From an uncultured bacterium (GTDB lineage Bacteria > Bacillota > Clostridia > Lachnospirales > Lachnospiraceae): DNA of 64,000 bases. Both the position numbers and the translations under genes were made by a program. Positions within the stretch are counted from its first letter, which is position 1; the number at the start of each line of letters is the position of its first letter. The stretch lies in the NCBI GenBank assembly GCA_947647735.1, contig CANSLJ010000016.1, positions 30,327-94,326 of the forward strand, in the 5' to 3' direction. Positions 45,768-53,253 of this stretch are shown here, in pieces. The notes beneath the pieces were generated by a model that was given only the letters and a program-made list of their open reading frames with translations, was not told the DNA's origin and ran no database searches.

Positions 45768-46643
45768 TTATGCCTCCTTTTCCTTCGGGAATACAATATT
45801 CAAAAGTCCGGTCGCACAGATACAGATCAATACAAAAATAACGCTGATCGCATTTCCGTAACCGTAACGGAAAGACTGGAACGCCTGTTTATAAAGATAA
45901 TTGGCAAGGAACTGCGTTTCGTTTCCCGGGCCGCCGTTTGTCAGCAGATATACAGTCTCCATCTGCTTTAAAGCGGAAATGATCGCCAGTGTCACATTGA
46001 TCTGGATAACAGGCTTCATGAGCGGCAGCGTGATCCTGAAAAAGATCTGCTTATTGTCCGCACCATCGATGGAAGCCGCCTCGTACAGTACCGGATCTAT
46101 ATTCTTAATTCCCGTGTAATAGATCAGCATGCCCCAGCCGAAGCCGTGCCATACCAGCACGATCAGCACCGACCAGATCGCTGTTCCTGTCCCCAGCCAG
46201 TTCGTTGTTCCCTCTCCGCCGAACATCTTTATAATGTTGTTCAAAAGGCCGAAATTCGGATCATAGATAAACTTCCACAGATAGGCGATCACCGCAACAG
46301 AGATCACGTTTGGCAGGAAATACACACATCTGAAAAATCCCTCCGCCTTTCCCTGCATCCTGTCCAGAATAACCGCCGTAAGGATCGCCAGCGGATGCTG
46401 GATGCATATAAATCCTGCTGCCAGAAGCAGGGAATTTCTCACGGACAGCCAGAAACCGCTGTCTTTAAATAATTCCTTATAGTTGTCGATCCCCACAAAC
46501 TGATACGCGCCAAGGCCGCTGTAATCCGTAAAACCGTAATATACGCTCAGACAGATCGGCGCCAGAATAGCAAAAACAAAGGTTAAGACGCCCGGCAGTA
46601 CAAGGGTTGTTATGACCGCTTTATTACTGTATGTTTTATGCAT
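45768..46643 (-). CDS. Carbohydrate ABC transporter permease (MalF type)
   Basis: 291 residues from the ATG at 46643, with GGAAGGAG eight bases upstream. Six membrane segments; the EAA loop is DPVLYEAASIDGADNKQIFFRITLPLMKPV. NGGPGNETQFLANYLYKQAF matches the CUT1 sugar family. It lies after a terminator-like hairpin that follows the binding-protein gene, an arrangement that gives more binding protein than permease. Confidence 0.93.
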   Translation of the reverse strand: MHKTYSNKAVITTLVLPGVLTFVFAILAPICLSVYYGFTDYSGLGAYQFVGIDNYKELFKDSGFWLSVRNSLLLAAGFICIQHPLAILTAVILDRMQGKAEGFFRCVYFLPNVISVAVIAYLWKFIYDPNFGLLNNIIKMFGGEGTTNWLGTGTAIWSVLIVLVWHGFGWGMLIYYTGIKNIDPVLYEAASIDGADNKQIFFRITLPLMKPVIQINVTLAIISALKQMETVYLLTNGGPGNETQFLANYLYKQAFQSFRYGYGNAISVIFVLICICATGLLNIVFPKEKEA

Positions 46644-46674
46644 AAATACCACTCCTTCCCTTTTTATCTCTTTG

Positions 46675-46713
46675 ATAAAAAACGGCCGTCTTATATATTC
46701 CGATAAGACGGCC
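46675..46713 (-). terminator. Partial terminator between binding-protein and permease genes
   Basis: Minus strand GGCCGTCTTAT (46703-46713) pairs with ATAAGACGGCC (46684-46694), eight-base loop, followed by GTTTTTTATC. Typical attenuating hairpin in sugar ABC operons. Confidence 0.75.
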
Positions 46714-46749
46714 ATTCAAATTACCTGATGCTGCTCCAGAGAAGATATG

Positions 46750-48123
46750 TTACTGACCGACAGCTTCCAGTGCTTTCAGATAATCGTCTGCTGTAATTTT
46801 CCCTGCTGCAAGTTCCTGCGATTTATCTTCACAGATCGTTTTAAACTCTGAGCTGCCTAGATCGCCCAGCGGTGTGCCGGAAAGATCCGTGGCATCCGCA
46901 ACAAGCTGCATCAGCTGTTTCTGTACTTCTGTCTCGGAGCCGGTTGCAAAATCACCGAAGTTCTGTGCGGACATACATACGCCGTTCTCCCATGCGATCC
47001 TTGTCCAGCCTTCAGGACGGAACATATAATTCAAAAGTTTGATCGCTTCCTCTTTATTTGCCGCGCTTTCCGTAACAGCATATCCACCGCCGTGCCATGC
47101 CGTGATCGTTGTCGCATCGCCCTTTCCGCCTTCCGGTACAGGCATCAGGAACACTCTGATATTTTCGCGGATCTCATCAGGAATATCCTGATCGGTCACC
47201 ATGCTCATCTCCCAGCTTCCCGTGTAGTACATAGCCGCCTGGCCGTTGGTAAAGAGGTTCTTAGCCGTGCCGCCGTCATTGGACTCAAATCCGTTCTGGA
47301 ACAGCCCTCTGTCAACTGACTCCACAAACAGATCTGCCGCCTGTTTGAAAGTGGGATCTGAAAAATCGTGATTCCTGATCGCATCGTTGGTCTTTGCCAT
47401 GACACCGGAACCGTCCAGCTGCTCTTCCAGATCATGGATATAGATGTAGAGCGACCACTTATCTCCGCCGAACATGGAAACCGGCTGCAGGCCTGCCGCT
47501 CTCACCTTTTCACCCAGTTCCAGCAGTTCCTCATAGGTCTTCGGCACTTCCCAGCCGTTGTCCTCAAAAATTTTCTGGTTGTAATAGAAGCACATAACGT
47601 CCGTGTTACGGGAAAGTCCGTAAAGTTTACCGTTCTGGCTGAAACCATCTAAAGAACCGGGCAGGAAATTGTAATCTGCATAGTCATCCATATTCAGTTC
47701 CGCAAGCAGTCCTGCTTCCATCACTTCATCCAGAAATCCCGGCTGTCCCCATACATTTACCAGATCCGGCATCTGGCTTCCTGATGCATAGGCTTTGAAT
47801 TTTGTCTTGTAAGCTTCATCATCGAGTGCTTCCACTTCTATCGTTACATTCGGGTTTTCCTTCATGTAATCATCGAACAATGTCTGTTCTACCAGCCCCT
47901 GTCCGGATGTACGGTCGGGAAGGTTGGAAAATACCTTGATGGTAACCGCTTCCCCTGAGGCAGCTGCCCCCCCATCCTCTGCCGCAGGTGTTTCTTCTGC
48001 TGCACTGTCCGCAGCGGGTGCCGCCTGCTGTCCGCCGTCCGCAGTATCCGCGCTTCCGCCGCAGGCTGTCAGTGATACGACCATGCCGGCCGCAAGCAAC
48101 ATTGACAATAATTTCTTTTTCAT
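46750..48123 (-). CDS. Extracellular solute-binding lipoprotein for sugar ABC transport
   Basis: 457 residues from the ATG at 48123 (AAAGGAG upstream). Lipoprotein signal MKKKLLSMLLAAGMVVSLTAC with the lipobox LTAC, an Ala/Gly/Glu linker, then a type 1 extracellular binding domain of the CUT1 family (NVTIEVEALDDEAYKTKFKAY, LYGLSRNTDVMCFYYNQKIFEDNGWEVPKTYEELL, FTNGQAAMYYTGSWEM). It captures the sugar for the two permeases downstream. The ligand is not deducible. Confidence 0.94.
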   Translation of the reverse strand: MKKKLLSMLLAAGMVVSLTACGGSADTADGGQQAAPAADSAAEETPAAEDGGAAASGEAVTIKVFSNLPDRTSGQGLVEQTLFDDYMKENPNVTIEVEALDDEAYKTKFKAYASGSQMPDLVNVWGQPGFLDEVMEAGLLAELNMDDYADYNFLPGSLDGFSQNGKLYGLSRNTDVMCFYYNQKIFEDNGWEVPKTYEELLELGEKVRAAGLQPVSMFGGDKWSLYIYIHDLEEQLDGSGVMAKTNDAIRNHDFSDPTFKQAADLFVESVDRGLFQNGFESNDGGTAKNLFTNGQAAMYYTGSWEMSMVTDQDIPDEIRENIRVFLMPVPEGGKGDATTITAWHGGGYAVTESAANKEEAIKLLNYMFRPEGWTRIAWENGVCMSAQNFGDFATGSETEVQKQLMQLVADATDLSGTPLGDLGSSEFKTICEDKSQELAAGKITADDYLKALEAVGQ

Positions 48124-48184
48124 ACTCTTCTCCTTTAAATTTTTTTGGTGATTTTTTCTTACTGAAACCAGTGTATCAGCTTTT

Positions 48185-48213
48185 TTTATACAATTTAACG
48201 GACGTTTTTTCAA
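48185..48213 (-). promoter_or_regulatory. Promoter of the ABC transporter operon
   Basis: Minus strand TTGAAA (48208-48213), 17-base spacer, TATAAA (48185-48190), between the deoC-like gene and the binding-protein gene. It separates the importer from the catabolic operon upstream. Confidence 0.6.
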
Positions 48214-48238
48214 AATGGTGTAATATTTTTCACTGTTT

Positions 48239-48922
48239 CTATAAATTCTGCTTACATTCCTCCACGATCGACACGCTGGCCGTGGAACCGATCCTGGATA
48301 CGCCGAGATCGATCATATGCAGCGCTGTCTCCAGATCGCGGATGCCTCCCGCCGCTTTGATCCTGATCTCATCCCTCACCATCTTTTTCATCAGCGCCAC
48401 ATCCTCAAATGTCGCTCCGCCTGTGCCGAAGCCGGTGGAAGTCTTGATAAAATCAGGTTTCACATTTAAGGCGATCCGGCAGAGTTCCTCCTTCTCCTGA
48501 TCTGTCAGATAACAGTTTTCAAAGATCACCTTGGAAATGATGTCCTTTTCCCGGCATATTTCAACGATCTGCGCCATCTCCCGCTCGATATAATCATAAT
48601 TTTTTTCCTTCAGCTGTGTGATATTGATCACATAGTCGATCTCATCCGCGCCGTTTTCTATGGCATTTTTCGTCTCCGCCGCCTTGTCCTCTATGGTAGT
48701 CTGTCCCAGTGGAAAGCCGATGGCAGCCCCCACATGGGCATCTGTTCCGGCAAGCAGTTCCTTACATAATTTTACCGGCGCCGGATTGATCGCCGCCATG
48801 GCAAAACCGTACTGACGGATCTCCGCGCAGAGCTTTTCAAAATCCTGGTATACCGCATAAGCCCTCAGCTGTGTATGGTCGAAATATTTTGCCAGTTTTT
48901 CAGGTGTTATCATCTCTTTCAT
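48239..48922 (-). CDS. Deoxyribose-phosphate aldolase family protein (DeoC-like)
   Basis: 227 residues. TIM-barrel aldolase with DHTQLRAYA, IGFPLGQTT, the Schiff-base Lys in FIKTSTGF and the helper Lys in IRIKAAGGIRD, plus GVSRIGSTAS. The usual CVNP reads AINP and KxILET reads KVIFENC, so it belongs to a branch apart from classic DeoC. It may cleave another 2-deoxy or branched sugar phosphate to a C2 or C3 aldehyde. The context (kinase, two alcohol dehydrogenases, lactonase) fits a sugar pathway and not nucleoside salvage; there is no deoD, deoA or deoB. AAGGAGG precedes the ATG. Confidence 0.88.
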   Translation of the reverse strand: MKEMITPEKLAKYFDHTQLRAYAVYQDFEKLCAEIRQYGFAMAAINPAPVKLCKELLAGTDAHVGAAIGFPLGQTTIEDKAAETKNAIENGADEIDYVINITQLKEKNYDYIEREMAQIVEICREKDIISKVIFENCYLTDQEKEELCRIALNVKPDFIKTSTGFGTGGATFEDVALMKKMVRDEIRIKAAGGIRDLETALHMIDLGVSRIGSTASVSIVEECKQNL

Positions 48923-48940
48923 TTTCTTGTTTCCTCCTTT

Positions 48941-49057
48941 TTGTTACAATAAGCTACCCCGCACAGCGTTTGTTACGATAAGCTGCCCCGCGCAGCGTTT
49001 GTTACGATAAGCTGCCTCTGTGCAACGTTTGTTACGATAAACTGACCTGCTCAGCGT
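48941..49057. repeat. Four tandem 29-30-bp repeats, each able to form a hairpin
   Basis: Units begin TTGTTACGATAAGCTGCC (variants) at 48941, 48970, 48999 and 49029, and a partial fifth (TTGTTTACC) runs into the stop of the Fe-alcohol dehydrogenase gene. Each holds a small inverted pair, such as GCTGC-cccgc-GCAGC in unit 2 and CTGA-cctgc-TCAG in unit 4; the paired bases change together between units. The array fills the space between the dehydrogenase and deoC-like genes. Confidence 0.85.
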
Positions 49058-49061
49058 TTGT

Positions 49062-50225
49062 TTACCATGCAGTTTCGTAAATTGCTTTTACATCTTCCTT
49101 TGTCAGCGGCTTAAAGCTGCCAAGTTTTCCGTTCCTGCACGCTTTCTCCGCCATGAGTTCAAAATGCTCCCGGCCTATCCCGGCATCCTGAAGCATTGTG
49201 GGCAGCCCGATCCGGTGGAAAAATGCTTCCAATGCCTCGATGGCCGCCAGGCATGTCTCATCCTCCGTCTTTCCCTCTTTTCCAATGCCGAAGACTCTCT
49301 CCGCAAACTGCACAAACCGCTCCGGATGCTCTTTATAGACATATTTCATCCATGCCGGGAAGACAATGGCAAGCCCCGCCCCGTGAGCGATATCGTAAAT
49401 CCCGCTGAGCTCATGCTCTATGCCGTGGCTGGCCCAGTCTTCCTCCCTGCCTTTTCCCAGCAGGCCGTTGTGCGCCACATTTCCGGTCCACATGACTTCC
49501 GCCCAGGCATCATAATTCTGCCTCTCCTCCAGCACTTTTGGCAGATTTTCCATCAAAGCCTGCATGGTTCCCTCACACAGCCGGTCAGAAAGATCCGTAT
49601 TCCTGTTCGGCACAAAATACCGCTCCATGACATGAGATAAAATATCCGCACCGCCCGCACGGATCTGATGCTCCGGCAGCGTATAGCAGAGCTCAGGATT
49701 CAAGATGGCAAACTGCGGAAACATCAGTTCCGTCGTGCAGGAGCACTTATCCTGCGTGTCCTCCTTTGTGATCACGCTTCCGTCGCTGCTCTCGCTGCCG
49801 GCCGCCGGGATGGTGAGCACTACGCCCGTCTTCAGCACCTTCTGCGGTTTGACCCCTTTTGCATAAAAGTCCCATACATCCCCATCATAGGGCACGCCTG
49901 CCGCGATCGCTTTGGCGGAGTCGATCACGCTCCCGCCGCCCACCGCCAGGATAAAATCAATGTTTTCCTTCCGGCACAGCTCGATTCCCTGATAGACCAT
50001 GGAAAGACGTGGATTGGGCTGTACGCCGCCCAGCTCCGTAAAGTGAACGCCGGCCTCCCTCAGAGACTTCGTCACCGTCTCATATACGCCTGTGGCCTTA
50101 ATGCTCTTCCCGCCGTAGTGCAGCAGGATGTTTCTGCTGTATTTTACCGTTTCCTCCCCCACATTTTTATGGGTGTCCTTCCCGAAGATAATTCTTGTCG
50201 GATTATACCATACAAAATTGTTCAT
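49062..50225 (-). CDS. Iron-containing alcohol dehydrogenase (butanol dehydrogenase type)
   Basis: 387 residues. NAD(P) loop AVGGGSVIDSAKAIA (about 96-110), metal ligands in GGADILSHVMERYF (Asp, His), ASHGIEHELSG and IAHGAGLAIVFPAWMKY. These group III dehydrogenases reduce aldehydes to alcohols. Beside a DeoC-like aldolase it may remove the aldehyde made there and recycle NADH, as FucO does for lactaldehyde. AGGAGAAG precedes the ATG. Confidence 0.93.
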   Translation of the reverse strand: MNNFVWYNPTRIIFGKDTHKNVGEETVKYSRNILLHYGGKSIKATGVYETVTKSLREAGVHFTELGGVQPNPRLSMVYQGIELCRKENIDFILAVGGGSVIDSAKAIAAGVPYDGDVWDFYAKGVKPQKVLKTGVVLTIPAAGSESSDGSVITKEDTQDKCSCTTELMFPQFAILNPELCYTLPEHQIRAGGADILSHVMERYFVPNRNTDLSDRLCEGTMQALMENLPKVLEERQNYDAWAEVMWTGNVAHNGLLGKGREEDWASHGIEHELSGIYDIAHGAGLAIVFPAWMKYVYKEHPERFVQFAERVFGIGKEGKTEDETCLAAIEALEAFFHRIGLPTMLQDAGIGREHFELMAEKACRNGKLGSFKPLTKEDVKAIYETAW

Positions 50226-50247
50226 ATTCTTCTCCTATTCCAGTTCC

Positions 50248-50338
50248 GTAACTGCCCTTCCAGTACCCATTACCTGCAGAGAAAATCTTGTCTGCAATGC
50301 AGCCAATATTTCCTCTGGGGCACTGTACGGGCAGTTAC
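50248..50338. repeat. 91-bp imperfect inverted repeat between thuA-like and Fe-dehydrogenase genes
   Basis: GTAACTGCCC (50248-50257) pairs perfectly with GGGCAGTTAC (50329-50338); further in, CAGT and CCC pair with GGG and ACTG, and TGCAG can meet CTGCA. It overlaps the stop codon of the ThuA gene. No T-run follows on the minus strand, so it is not a standard terminator; an RNA stabilising or processing element is possible. Confidence 0.6.
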
Positions 50339-50967
50339 TGATTTTTAAGCCACTCCGTCCCATTGCAGATCAGTCTGGCCAGCATCTCATTCTTAAAAGC
50401 ACCCGCATTATGCCCGCAGCACAGATAAATAACCTTTCCCAGCCCGAACTGTCTTGTCCAGCCCGCCGGATACAGAACGCCATTCTCTTCATAAGATAAA
50501 AAGATATGCCGATCCTCCAATGGGGGCAGATCAAAACGATAGAGCTCATCAGGCATGACAAAATCCGTCACCCCTTTGGTGATCGGATGTGACACATCTG
50601 TCACTTTATAAGATACCAGAGGCAGTTCTTCATAGGGCGGATGCTCTGTAAAAGTGCCTCCCAGGAGCTGCGCGATCTCCGGCCTGTTCTGCAGGCCGAT
50701 CCCGCCGTGTATGGCGAAGATCCCGCCTCCCTTTGCCGCAAAGGAGAGCAGTGCCGCCGCGGATTCCGCTTTCAGCGGAGGCTGTTCAAAATCCGTATAT
50801 AACATGCAGACAGCATATCTTCCGCTCTCCAGACTCAGCAGCGCTTCCTCCTGTGCCGTTATTTCCATCTCTGTTCCCTGCAGCAGCGCCCTGATACGCT
50901 CCCCCGTTTCCCGCATCGGATGATAGGGCGCAGGTTCCGTGCCGTAAAACAATATTTTTTCTCCCAT
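50335..50967 (-). CDS. ThuA domain protein (class I glutamine amidotransferase-like fold)
   Basis: 210 residues. The ThuA-like pattern is visible: KILFYGTEPAPYHPM opening, GGIFAIHGGIGLQNRPEIAQLLGGTF (about 80-105), VTDVSHPITKGV, and the C-terminal GLGKVIYLCCGHNAGAF. ThuA proteins occur in trehalose and other disaccharide catabolism, with no assigned reaction. It is cotranscribed with the SDR pair upstream (17-base gap). Confidence 0.88.
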   Translation of the reverse strand: MGEKILFYGTEPAPYHPMRETGERIRALLQGTEMEITAQEEALLSLESGRYAVCMLYTDFEQPPLKAESAAALLSFAAKGGGIFAIHGGIGLQNRPEIAQLLGGTFTEHPPYEELPLVSYKVTDVSHPITKGVTDFVMPDELYRFDLPPLEDRHIFLSYEENGVLYPAGWTRQFGLGKVIYLCCGHNAGAFKNEMLARLICNGTEWLKNQ

Positions 50968-50984
50968 CTCTCCCCCTTTCCGCT

Positions 50985-51590
50985 TTAAAAAGGAATCTCT
51001 CTCCCGTCTTTATTCCGCATCACCAGCCGATTCTCATCCGTGTGTTTTGCACTCTCCCGATCCACACTCCGGTTTTCAGTAAAATACCAGTAAGCCGCCG
51101 AAGCCTGTTCTCTGATATCTCCTTCCTCCTCCATGCCGAAGATCCGGAACGTATAGCCGTACTTTCTCATTCTGTTATATAAAAGATTAACCTGCATATT
51201 GACCGCACAGGCGCTCATATAAAGTCCGTAGCTGTCTCTCGCCCCAGAGGCGTTGATACTGCCGGATGAAAGATTCAGATAACAGATACGCTTCAGCATC
51301 CCCTGTTCCAGATAGGGAAAAGCTTTCTGCACTGCCGTCAGGCTTTTCACCACACCCGCCTCATATAATGCTTCCGCCTTCTGCCAGTCCGGTCCTGCCG
51401 TGATATCGTTATCTCTTCCATCCTCATAACAGCTCAATCCCGTCACAAGCATATCCAGCTTCCGATCAGGAACCATCATCTGTTCTATATGTTCCGGGTT
51501 TGCCGCCATGACCACCTCATGCCCCTCTCTGATAAATTTATCCTGCAGGGCTCTGCACATATCGCTTTTTCCTGTTATCAAAATGACCAT
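50985..51590 (-). CDS. Degenerate SDR-family protein lacking catalytic residues
   Basis: 201 residues from the ATG at 51590, which lies 13 bases inside the upstream SDR gene. It aligns with that neighbour along its length (KRICYLNLSSGSINA with KRLCYVSSEAGSIGN; MSACAVNMQ with MSKAALNMG; GYTFRIF with GFTFRIY). The Rossmann motif TGxxxGxG has become TGKSDMCRA, and the YxxxK pair aligns with Leu and Ala. It therefore looks like a duplicated SDR that has lost cofactor and proton-transfer residues while keeping an open frame, perhaps as a structural or regulatory partner. Further upstream in-frame starts lie within the neighbour and are rejected. Confidence 0.75.
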   Translation of the reverse strand: MVILITGKSDMCRALQDKFIREGHEVVMAANPEHIEQMMVPDRKLDMLVTGLSCYEDGRDNDITAGPDWQKAEALYEAGVVKSLTAVQKAFPYLEQGMLKRICYLNLSSGSINASGARDSYGLYMSACAVNMQVNLLYNRMRKYGYTFRIFGMEEEGDIREQASAAYWYFTENRSVDRESAKHTDENRLVMRNKDGREIPF

Positions 51591-52294
51591 ATACACCCAT
51601 CCACATCCTGCATTATCAGCATCATTTCGTTTTCCCTGTTCTCCAAAAACTGTTCCACAGCGGCAACAGCAGATGCCTCTGGCTCCAGATACCCGTTCAT
51701 ACTCACATCCCCTGCGGCGTCCGCCATATAGGATTTCATCCATCCCGGATGGTAGATCCGAAATGTAAATCCTTTTTCATACAGATCATTATGCAGGATC
51801 CGGATTCCCATATTCAGGGCAGCCTTTGACATACAATAGCCGAAAGTCCCATCCCTGTGCGCATTGCCGATGCTCCCTGCCTCCGAGGATACATAACAGA
51901 GCCTTTTCATACCGCCCTCCATCAGTCCGAGCACCTGCTCTGTTACCTTCAGCGCGCCCAGCGTATTGATCCGGAACTGCAGCAGGATATCTTCCTTCGG
52001 TACTCCCTCCAGAATATCCTTCTCCAGCCTCATGATCCCCGCGTTATGCACCACCATATCCAGCACTGCACTCTGTCCGGCGATCAGAGCCGCCGCATTT
52101 TTTATGGAATCCTCCTCCGAGATATCCAGCGGCAGAATGCAAAGCCGCTCTCCCCATTTCTCCTGCAGAGCCTTCAGATCAGGCCACTTCGGCATATACT
52201 GCCCGGCAAACACCTGAAATCCCCGGTTCAAAAAGAGTTTCGTGAAGGCAAATCCAAGCCCTCTGTCCGCTCCTGTGATCAAAACCGTCTTCAT
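51578..52294 (-). CDS. Short-chain dehydrogenase/reductase
   Basis: 238 residues, classical SDR. Cofactor motif TGADRGLGFAF (7-17), HNAGIM near 84, catalytic Ser in CYVSSEAGSIG and YCMSK with the catalytic Tyr and Lys. It oxidises or reduces a sugar- or polyol-like hydroxyl. Its start overlaps the GH88/105 gene by four bases and its end overlaps the dead paralogue by 13 bases. Confidence 0.92.
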   Translation of the reverse strand: MKTVLITGADRGLGFAFTKLFLNRGFQVFAGQYMPKWPDLKALQEKWGERLCILPLDISEEDSIKNAAALIAGQSAVLDMVVHNAGIMRLEKDILEGVPKEDILLQFRINTLGALKVTEQVLGLMEGGMKRLCYVSSEAGSIGNAHRDGTFGYCMSKAALNMGIRILHNDLYEKGFTFRIYHPGWMKSYMADAAGDVSMNGYLEPEASAVAAVEQFLENRENEMMLIMQDVDGCIWSF

Positions 52295-53253
52295 ATGCCC
52301 TTTCCTTCCTCATATAAACCCGCCGCATTCTCCATCAGCAGATAAAATGCCTGCCCCTCCGGTGAGATGCCGGGTTTATCAAAAGTCGGCGCGCCGCATA
52401 CTCCGCAGATAAATCCATAGGCGTTCATCTTCTGATTTGCTGCGCTTCTCAACAGCTCTGCCTTTGCTTCCCATTCTCTTTCCAGCCAGCCTTCCGCCAT
52501 ACCTCTGTATATACTGCAGGCCATCATCTGCGAAAAATTGGTTTCCACAAAGGTCGTCTCATCATCTATCACATCGTGGAACAGACCGTCCGGGCGCATA
52601 TAAACAATCGCATTTTTTAAGAGCTCCCGCGCCATCTCCCTGATCTTTTCTCTGTCCTTCCCAAACGCATCGGGAAGCAGTTTTCCCATACGAACCATCG
52701 CCGCCAGAGCCCAGCCGTTTCCGCTGCCCCAGTGGGCTCTTCTGATATATTCCTTTTTCTCATCATCCCACATATGGCTCATCAGGCCGCTTTCTTTATC
52801 ATACAGCGCTTCATAATATCCGTAAAAATTGACAAGCGCCTCTTCATAATACCCGGCCGCCGCCAGAAACGGCGGCAGCATATACATGGAATCCACCCAG
52901 AACTGCCTTCCTGTATTCAGATGGTACAACACGCCCTTCTCATTACAGGGCGCATTCGCCAGCGCCCACAAAAGCAGTTCATCTTTTCCCTTGATCAGTT
53001 CCTCGTCCCTTGTCGCCTCACAGGCCGCCAGCAGGGCCTCCCCCACTGCGCAGGGATCCGTCACCGCGTCAAACACACCGATGGAAGCCGCTCTGCCGTC
53101 CTCCATCCGACGGTATACCGCCTCGTATGCCAGGCAGATCACATCATCCATATCTCCCCACTCATACAAAGCCTGCATGGCGCAGCCCTGTTCCCAGGAA
53201 TGCCTCTGCATGGCAAGAAGACAGGCTTTTGCTTTTTTCACTTTCGCATTCAT
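52291..53253 (-). CDS. Unsaturated glycuronyl hydrolase, glycoside hydrolase family 88/105
   Basis: 320 residues, no signal peptide. The (alpha/alpha)6 barrel motifs RQFWVDSMYMLPPFLA (with the catalytic Asp, about 115-130), RRAHWGSGNGWALAAMVRM and PGISPEGQAFYLLMENAA match YesR/YteR-type enzymes, which remove unsaturated uronic acids from pectin or glycosaminoglycan fragments; some relatives act on other glycosides. No polysaccharide lyase is nearby. Four-base overlaps with the kinase gene before it and the SDR after it show tight coupling. Confidence 0.88.
   Translation of the reverse strand: MNAKVKKAKACLLAMQRHSWEQGCAMQALYEWGDMDDVICLAYEAVYRRMEDGRAASIGVFDAVTDPCAVGEALLAACEATRDEELIKGKDELLLWALANAPCNEKGVLYHLNTGRQFWVDSMYMLPPFLAAAGYYEEALVNFYGYYEALYDKESGLMSHMWDDEKKEYIRRAHWGSGNGWALAAMVRMGKLLPDAFGKDREKIREMARELLKNAIVYMRPDGLFHDVIDDETTFVETNFSQMMACSIYRGMAEGWLEREWEAKAELLRSAANQKMNAYGFICGVCGAPTFDKPGISPEGQAFYLLMENAAGLYEEGKGI

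Noticed and set aside
48941-49057. Possible CRISPR array
   Set aside because: The repeats abut one another with no unique spacers and no cas genes are present; they are plain tandem repeats.
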